From contig NZ_CP054151.1 in NCBI RefSeq assembly GCF_021310995.1, positions 62,001-126,000 on the forward strand: 64,000 bases of DNA, given 5' to 3'. Positions 59,096-64,000 of the stretch are shown piece by piece. Numbering within the stretch: the stretch's first letter is position 1; the number at the start of each line of letters is the position of its first letter. The translations under genes were made by a program, and so were the position numbers. This stretch comes from Agrobacterium vaccinii. Lineage in GTDB: Bacteria > Pseudomonadota > Alphaproteobacteria > Rhizobiales > Rhizobiaceae. The notes beneath the pieces are model-generated. The model saw only the letters and a list, made by a program, of their open reading frames with translations, ran no database searches and was not told where the DNA came from.

Positions 59096-59126
59096 CGCGC
59101 ACGCAAAGTCATGACGTGCGTGCGCG
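59096..59126 (-). promoter_or_regulatory. Leader hairpin upstream of the iron-sulfur subunit gene
   Basis: CGCGCACGCA (59096-59105) and TGCGTGCGCG (59117-59126) form a perfect 10-bp GC-rich stem. The 11-base loop contains a smaller palindrome, GTCATGAC. It lies in the 142-base gap between the xdhC-like gene and the subunit genes, so it may set the ratio of assembly factor to enzyme by RNA processing or attenuation. No T-run follows. Confidence 0.55.
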
Positions 59127-59202
59127 TTCACTGAATTCTTTGAAGGTATGCGTGCGCGACCGTCGCACCATGTCGATGCGGCAGGTCAGATTTTGCGGTA
59201 GG

Positions 59203-60198
59203 CTAGCCTGACGCGAGGGCGGACTGGCGACAGGCTGCGATATCGGCGATAACTGAAAGGGCCAAAGTCTGGGCATCTCTCGCTTTTTCGAACAGGCCAA
59301 TCGGTGCCTTGATCCGGGCGATGGCCTCATTAGAATGGCCGCTTTGTCGAAGCCGCTCCACGCGTTTTTGGTGAGTTCGGGCACTGCCAAGGGCACCGAT
59401 GTAAAACGGTCGCGATTTCAACGCCGCTTCAAGCATGGGCATTTCCAGGTCGAGATCGTGTTGAAGCAGAGCGACCGCCGTATCATTATCGGTCAACGAA
59501 ACATCAAAAGCACCGACCGTGCCATGGTCGTGAACGACGACGTCGTAGCCCGCAGCCTTTGCGACATGTGCAGCCGTTTCGACTTCGAGTGAGCGCCCAG
59601 ACAAGAGAACGCGGACGGCGGGTCGGTAGGACGTTATGAAGATATCGTCATTCCAACCGGCTTTACCAATGACGCTACCGAGTGACAGGCGCTGGCTGTG
59701 TGGAGCATAGGAAAGCCATCCAGTCTGCCGATTTTTGACAAGCGCGACCACGGAACAGAGCGGCGTCACATCTCGAACGAGATGGACGGCAACGGTGATG
59801 CCACCGCCACATGGCAGGACGATATCGAAGAAGGGCGACCCCTCCCCCAGCATCACGAAACGGTCGTCACCTTTAACCATCGCCTGCAAGGCCTCAGCGG
59901 CGATAGCTGCCTCCGTGCAACCGCCTGATACGTAGCCGCAGTAGCAACCGTTATCGGCAACGGCCATTTGCGCTCCGAGCGGACGTGATGAGCCTCCTCG
60001 GATTTCCACCAATGTGCAAAGCGCCACCTTGTGACCGGACATCATGGATTCTATTGCGAAATTCAAAACGTCGAGCGCGTTGTCTGTCGAGAAGGCCTTT
60101 TCCGGCACGGGCATTTCTGGAGATGTGCCAGCACCAAAGACATGGAACTGCCGGGCGTCGACTTTGTTATGCAGGTTGAGATTGCCGGTTTCAGTCAT
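59203..60198 (-). CDS. XdhC/PaoD-family molybdenum cofactor insertion factor
   Basis: The 331-residue protein belongs to the XdhC/CoxI family. It shows an N-terminal domain with LCTLVEIRGGSSRPLGAQMAV (about residues 60-80) and GYVSGGCTEAAIAAEA (about 88-103), and a Rossmann-like C-terminal domain with FYIGALGSARTHQKRVERL (about 268-286). XdhC-type chaperones bind molybdenum cofactor, promote its sulfuration and insert it into the large subunit. The ATG at 60198 has AGGAG 7 bases upstream. It is the first gene of the leftward oxidoreductase operon. In E. coli, paoD is last, so the order is reversed here. Confidence 0.9.
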   Translation of the reverse strand: MTETGNLNLHNKVDARQFHVFGAGTSPEMPVPEKAFSTDNALDVLNFAIESMMSGHKVALCTLVEIRGGSSRPLGAQMAVADNGCYCGYVSGGCTEAAIAAEALQAMVKGDDRFVMLGEGSPFFDIVLPCGGGITVAVHLVRDVTPLCSVVALVKNRQTGWLSYAPHSQRLSLGSVIGKAGWNDDIFITSYRPAVRVLLSGRSLEVETAAHVAKAAGYDVVVHDHGTVGAFDVSLTDNDTAVALLQHDLDLEMPMLEAALKSRPFYIGALGSARTHQKRVERLRQSGHSNEAIARIKAPIGLFEKARDAQTLALSVIADIAACRQSALASG

Positions 60199-60350
60199 GA
60201 TAGGCTCCTGCGCCGTGACGCCCTGATTGAACGCCTAATCTTTCGGAATGTGGGTTGGTTCCCGAACCCGGAACATTCATTTGCACCGCCACGCTCTTTC
60301 GGCATGACATTCACCACGGACCTGCACTAAAGATTAGGCGGCGCCACACA

Positions 60351-60372
60351 TAAACGGAGGCGCCTCCGTTTA
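60351..60372. promoter_or_regulatory. Perfect 22-bp palindrome, probable TetR operator
   Basis: The sequence is TAAACGGAGGC followed by its exact reverse complement GCCTCCGTTTA, centred between 60361 and 60362, in the gap between the xdhC-like and TetR genes. The length and perfect symmetry are typical of TetR-family operators. Its position would let one dimer pair control both divergent promoters. Confidence 0.88.
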
Positions 60373-60425
60373 ATCTAGTGACTTGCGATCATTCGTCAAG
60401 CTTTTTCGCGTGGAGTGAAATAAAA

Positions 60426-61034
60426 GTGCCTACGGAGCGACCACAACCATCATCCAAGCAGCCTCCATTACGGGCAGATGCACGCCGTAATCGGGAAAAG
60501 CTGCTGGAGGTCGCGGTTCTGGCATTTTCGGAAAACGGTGCGGCTACTTCGCTGGAAGACATTGCCCGGCGCGCGGGCGTCGGCATTGGTACACTCTACC
60601 GCCATTTTCCAACGCGAGAACATCTGGTCGAAAACGTCTATCGTCGCGAACTGGAACTTCTGGCGACCACGGCAGCCGAGCTGATGTCGCAGGAAAAAGC
60701 GGATATTGCGCTTGCAGAATGGATGGACCGCTTCGTCAGCTACATGGCGGCCAAACGCGGCATGGCCAGCAGCCTAAAATTGCTGTTCACATCCAATTCC
60801 ACGCTTTTCAACGAAGGCTCCACGCTTCTGCACCAGACATTCGGCCAACTCCTGAAAAACGCTATCGATGCTGGCGCCATCAAGGGCGACATAGAGCCCG
60901 CAGATGTGCTGAACGCACTCTTCGGCATATATTCGATCCCGGAAGGACCGGACTGGCGCGAGCGAGCGCACAGAATTGTCCGCCTCGTCATGGACGGATT
61001 GCGGCTTCCAACGGCACCAGAACTATCGAAGTGA
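60426..61034 (+). CDS. TetR/AcrR-family transcriptional regulator
   Basis: The product is about 202 residues from GTG 60426, with GGAG 11 bases upstream; an in-frame GTG at 60378 lies next to the operator and is less likely. The DNA-binding helix-turn-helix is SLEDIARRAGVGIGTLYRHF (about residues 42-61), the standard TetR signature. The remaining helices form the ligand domain. It diverges from the xdhC-paoABC operon and almost certainly represses it from the 22-bp palindrome, presumably releasing it when an aldehyde or aromatic ligand binds. Confidence 0.93.
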   Translation: MPTERPQPSSKQPPLRADARRNREKLLEVAVLAFSENGAATSLEDIARRAGVGIGTLYRHFPTREHLVENVYRRELELLATTAAELMSQEKADIALAEWMDRFVSYMAAKRGMASSLKLLFTSNSTLFNEGSTLLHQTFGQLLKNAIDAGAIKGDIEPADVLNALFGIYSIPEGPDWRERAHRIVRLVMDGLRLPTAPELSK

Positions 61035-61116
61035 GACGAAAATGGTGTTGCGCTCGCTGGAGATTGCCCAAGTGGGAACGTGCCTGCTGAGTAGGCTAAC
61101 ACGTCGCTGACGATGG

Positions 61117-61158
61117 TAGAATATATCGACTGCTATTCCGCCTGAATACGATATTCTA
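61117..61158. promoter_or_regulatory. Inverted repeat upstream of the last ABC operon
   Basis: TAGAATAT (61117-61124) and ATATTCTA (61151-61158) are perfect inverted copies 26 bases apart in the 210-base gap before the binding-protein gene. They could be two half sites for a regulator that bends or loops DNA, or chance pairing in AT-rich sequence. No regulator gene other than the TetR gene is adjacent. Confidence 0.35.
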
Positions 61159-61244
61159 TTCCGTTTTCAGCGCCGCTCGTGGAGATTCTTTCCTCGCTGC
61201 TATTAAAGCGTTTCTCTATGTTCGCCTGAAACAAGGAGCCATAG

Positions 61245-62081
61245 ATGTTTGCCAGAGCCATAACCAAAGTTATTTTCGGACTTTCGATTTCGCTCGCTAC
61301 ACTGGCGAGTACTCAGGCTTCAGCAGACGCTACGCTGGATCGGATCAAAGGCCGTGGGAAGCTGACTGTCGGCGTTATTCTTTCTGGTGCACCTTTTGGC
61401 TTTATCGATCCCAAGTCGCAGGAGCAGAAGGGTTACAATGTTGACCTCGCAAAAGCGCTGGCTACCGATCTCGGTGTGGAGCTGGAAACAGTGACAGTAA
61501 CACCTCCGAACCGGGTACAATTTCTGCAGCAGGGCAAAGTCGATATCCTCATTGCCAACATGCAGTACACCGACGAGCGTGCAAAAATTCTCGATTACGT
61601 GCCGACACCTTATGACCGTGCCGGTGGCGCTGCCGTTGTGCGCAAAGATAGCGGGTTGAAGGACTGGGCTGATCTAAAGGGTAAGCCGGTCTGCATCTCG
61701 CAGGGTTCGAACTACGCCCAGCCGTTGGCCGAAGAATATGGAGCCATCGTCAAGGCGCTCCCAAGCCAGCCGGAATCGCTGCTTGCGCTTCAGGGCGGCA
61801 ACTGCGTTGCTGCCGTGCATGTCGGGGCGACTGTCGGCTTGCTGCTTGTCGACCGCGCCGACGAACGGAAAGACTATGCTATTCCGTTCCCAACAGAGTT
61901 GATCCCATCCGATTCCGTGATCTGGCTCCGTAAGGATGAAAACGACACCAAGACTGCACTCGATAACGCCGTGAAGAAGCTGCACAAATCGGGCAAATTG
62001 CTTGAGATGGCAAAGGCGAACCGCTTGCTCAATACCAAGTATCTGGAAGAAGAGAACAAAAAGCTTTCTGCCGCGCAATGA
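61245..62081 (+). CDS. Periplasmic polar amino acid-type binding protein
   Basis: This 278-residue family 3 solute-binding protein has a signal peptide ending near QASA|DATL (residue 28). Family motifs are LDRIKGRGKLTVGVI at the mature start, KGYNVDLAKALATDLGVEL, and DILIANMQYTDERAKILDY near residue 103. Two Cys (GKPVCISQGS and GGNCVAAV) are spaced as in the disulfide of some cystine or glutamate-type binding proteins. The ribosome site is AAGGAG. It precedes two permease genes and an ATPase gene. Confidence 0.93.
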   Translation: MFARAITKVIFGLSISLATLASTQASADATLDRIKGRGKLTVGVILSGAPFGFIDPKSQEQKGYNVDLAKALATDLGVELETVTVTPPNRVQFLQQGKVDILIANMQYTDERAKILDYVPTPYDRAGGAAVVRKDSGLKDWADLKGKPVCISQGSNYAQPLAEEYGAIVKALPSQPESLLALQGGNCVAAVHVGATVGLLLVDRADERKDYAIPFPTELIPSDSVIWLRKDENDTKTALDNAVKKLHKSGKLLEMAKANRLLNTKYLEEENKKLSAAQ

Positions 62082-62104
62082 GCGGAGACCAGCGGTAAAT
62101 CCTT

Positions 62105-62851
62105 ATGAATGATATAGATCTTACCAGCCTGTTTGTCGATCTGACGAGCAGGCTGGGTCTCAATTATGAATTTCTGGCGACGGGTTACGAGGCGCAAATC
62201 TGGCGAGATGGTTTCATCACCACGCTTTATCTGGTCGCCATCACCATTCCCGTTAGTCTGATTTTCGGATTGATGTTTGCAGCCTGCCTGACCTCAGGCA
62301 GGCTTTGGCTGTCTGCGCCGGTGCGTGCGTTCGTGGAGCTAACGCGCAATACACCGACACTCGTGCAGCTCATGTTCAGCTTTCTTGTGCTGAACACATT
62401 TGTCTCCAACCTGTTTGGCGGCGCGCAGAACAATCCGCTGTCTCCCTTCTTCTGGGTGGTTGCCGTGGTTGGGCTGCATGTTGCGGCCTTGCATGCGGAA
62501 GCCATCCGTGGCGGCATTGAGGCTGTACCATCATCGATGATCGAGGCGGCGCGCGGCATGGGGTTCAGCCAGTTCGAAATCCTGCGTTACGTACAGATAC
62601 CGCTCGCGTTTCGCGCGTCCCTGCCAGCCATCGTCAACGGGCTCATCAGCCTAGTCAAATCGACAACAGTGGGCAATGCCATTGCCGTCAGCGAAATCAC
62701 CTATGCGTCGATCATGGTGTGGACGCAGCGCGACAATGTGGTCGAACTGATGATCGTCCTTCTGGCGTTTTTCAGCCTGATCAATTTTCTGATCGCCCGC
62801 GCCGGTTCTTGGGCAGAGCGTAAGCTCGCCATTCCGGGGTACGGCCTATGA
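62105..62851 (+). CDS. Polar amino acid-type ABC permease (first)
   Basis: This 248-residue membrane protein has about five transmembrane segments. It shows the family motifs FVELTRNTPTLVQLMF (about residues 77-92) and AEAIRGGIEAVPSSMIEAARGMG (about 132-154), the latter being the ATPase-docking loop. Two permease genes suggest a heterodimeric channel, as in GltJK. It overlaps the next permease gene by 4 bases. Confidence 0.94.
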   Translation: MNDIDLTSLFVDLTSRLGLNYEFLATGYEAQIWRDGFITTLYLVAITIPVSLIFGLMFAACLTSGRLWLSAPVRAFVELTRNTPTLVQLMFSFLVLNTFVSNLFGGAQNNPLSPFFWVVAVVGLHVAALHAEAIRGGIEAVPSSMIEAARGMGFSQFEILRYVQIPLAFRASLPAIVNGLISLVKSTTVGNAIAVSEITYASIMVWTQRDNVVELMIVLLAFFSLINFLIARAGSWAERKLAIPGYGL

Positions 62852-63630
62852 ACATGAAACCGACCCAAGCACCCAAGGCAAGCAGCCGAATTCTGCGCTA
62901 CGCGGGTTTTGTCGCCATGCCGTTGCTGGTTGTCGTATGGTCTCTCGTCGACCTGACGCTTGGTAAGGAATTGCTGGATTGGATTCCCTACCTCGCCTCC
63001 GGCTTTGCGATGAATATCGTGATCGCACTCTGCGCGATTACGATCGGGACCACGGCTGGCGTTCTACTCGGCCTCATGCAACTGGCACCTTATTGGTTCA
63101 TTCGCTGGCCAGCGGCAATATACGTCCAGATTTTTCGCAATGCACCGGCGCTCGTGCTGATCTTTGCCACCACCTATATCTTTCCCTTTGAGATCGTGCT
63201 GTTCGGCAACTATCTGCCTTTCCCGGACTGGATCAAGGCGGTGATCGGTCTTGCTATTCTTGCCAGCGCCTACATTGCAGAAATCACTCGTGGTGCCGTC
63301 GTCTCCATACCGACGACGCAGTGGGAGGCGAGCAAAGGACTGGGCTTTTCCCGCATGCAGGCCCTTCGCTTCGTCATCCTGCCGCAATGCGTGCGCCGTT
63401 CGCTGCCGCCATGGATGAACGTCGCCTCTTCGATTGCCATGGGGACATCGCTGGCATCCCTTGTTGGCGTCCACGAGTTGATGCATGCCGCGACCGATGC
63501 CAGCACCGCAGTACGCAGGCTTGATTTCACCATCATCGCCTATGTCGTGGTGATGGCCGCGTTTTTCACGCTCTGCTACCCGATCGCCCGGCTTACCCGC
63601 CGCCTCGAACAGCGCTTCAACGCGGGCTGA
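62848..63630 (+). CDS. Polar amino acid-type ABC permease (second)
   Basis: The 260-residue partner permease has a basic N-terminus, about five transmembrane segments, IFRNAPALVLIFATTYIFP near residue 93 and YIAEITRGAVVSIPTTQWEA (about 141-160) as the docking loop. It is slightly more divergent from typical GltK proteins than the first permease. Its stop precedes the ATPase gene by 12 bases. Confidence 0.94.
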   Translation: MNMKPTQAPKASSRILRYAGFVAMPLLVVVWSLVDLTLGKELLDWIPYLASGFAMNIVIALCAITIGTTAGVLLGLMQLAPYWFIRWPAAIYVQIFRNAPALVLIFATTYIFPFEIVLFGNYLPFPDWIKAVIGLAILASAYIAEITRGAVVSIPTTQWEASKGLGFSRMQALRFVILPQCVRRSLPPWMNVASSIAMGTSLASLVGVHELMHAATDASTAVRRLDFTIIAYVVVMAAFFTLCYPIARLTRRLEQRFNAG

Positions 63631-63642
63631 AGGATTTTAAAG

Positions 63643-64000
63643 ATGACTGTATCCACCGATACCGCGATCGTGAAACTGGAAGACGTGCATCTGTCTTTCG
63701 GGAATACACAGGTGCTCAAGGGCATAGATCTCACTGTCAACAAAGGCGACGCCGTTTCGATCATCGGCCCCTCAGGCTCTGGGAAGTCTACCCTGCTTCG
63801 CTGTATCAATGCCCTGGCTATGCCGCAAAGCGGTAAGATTACCGTCGCGGGCACACGGGTCGATGAGCTAACGAAGGAGAGCGAGCGCATCGAACTACGC
63901 AAGCGGGTGGGCATCGTCTTTCAGCAGTACAATCTGTTTCCGCATCTGACCGTTCTCGACAATATCGTGCTTGCGCCGACGCGCATTCTCGGCGCCAACC
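63643..64000 (+). CDS. Polar amino acid-type ABC ATPase (partial, cut by window end)
   Basis: The frame opens at ATG 63643 and runs off the window after about 119 residues. The visible part has Walker [10 protein letters not shown] (residues 42-50) and the Q-loop FQQYNLFPHLTVLDN (about 95-109), identical in type to GlnQ/GltL ATPases. AAGGATTTTAAAG upstream provides the ribosome site. The signature and Walker B motifs lie outside the window. It completes the transporter encoded from 61245. Confidence 0.93.
   Translation, partial: MTVSTDTAIVKLEDVHLSFGNTQVLKGIDLTVNKGDAVSIIGPSGSGKSTLLRCINALAMPQSGKITVAGTRVDELTKESERIELRKRVGIVFQQYNLFPHLTVLDNIVLAPTRILGAN

Overview
The window reads as about 64 kb of an alphaproteobacterial replicon, most likely from Rhizobiaceae (Agrobacterium/Rhizobium group). 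This is inferred from the high-GC coding style, tight ATGA/GTGA-coupled operons, the number of ABC uptake systems (six, one cut by the window edge), a FeuPQ/PhoPQ-like two-component system, and a PaoABC-type molybdenum oxidoreductase. I see no rRNA, tRNA, insertion sequence, prophage, CRISPR array or replication origin.

Layout. (1) 1-12053: a glycan-uptake locus with a divergent heparinase II/III-like lyase, a CUT1 sugar ABC transporter, a GH88 unsaturated uronyl hydrolase, a YesL-like membrane protein, a DUF2264 protein and a hexapeptide acyltransferase fused to an alpha/alpha-toroid-like domain. Together these suggest import and intracellular cleavage of unsaturated uronate oligosaccharides, perhaps of pectic or rhamnogalacturonan type. 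(2) 12040-20759: a compact cluster with a sulfatase/LtaS-like membrane enzyme, an LPG-synthase-type membrane protein, a CDP-alcohol phosphatidyltransferase, a RibBA-like protein whose RibB half has lost its active site, a BchC-like dehydrogenase, a PTPS-fold protein without its catalytic residues, a GT4 glycosyltransferase, a methyltransferase and a stand-alone RibD reductase domain. I consider this the best candidate for an undescribed pathway: a GTP-derived pyrimidine or pterin that is glycosylated and methylated, and possibly linked to a lipid. (3) 20772-26569: cytochrome b561, two PepSY proteins, a response regulator and sensor kinase, then a SulP transporter coupled to a beta-carbonic anhydrase.

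(4) 26570-34209: a more miscellaneous block with small secreted proteins, a UPF0303 protein, an exported TPR-CHAT caspase-like protein, small membrane proteins and a Tat-exported SUKH/ankyrin protein. (5) 34438-40317: a FadR-type regulator facing a polar amino acid-type ABC transporter, a class V aminotransferase and a dihydropyrimidinase, with a FadR-type operator between them. (6) 40349-53562: a GntR regulator, a gamma-glutamyltransferase-like enzyme, four amidohydrolases and a Dpp-type ABC transporter. A repeated ATTGCATGCAAT-like element lies in front of three of its transcription units. Regions 5 and 6 together look like an island for catabolism of cyclic amides or N-heterocycles. (7) 53776-60198: a secreted unknown protein, then an xdhC-paoABC operon facing a TetR regulator across a perfect 22-bp palindrome. 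(8) 61245-64000: another polar amino acid-type ABC system, cut by the window end inside its ATPase gene.

Recurring features are strong hairpins just after solute-binding protein genes, palindromic operators between divergent regulator/operon pairs, and convergent genes with overlapping 3' ends. Functions are assigned from motifs read by eye. Substrates of the transporters and of most amidohydrolases cannot be determined from the sequence alone.
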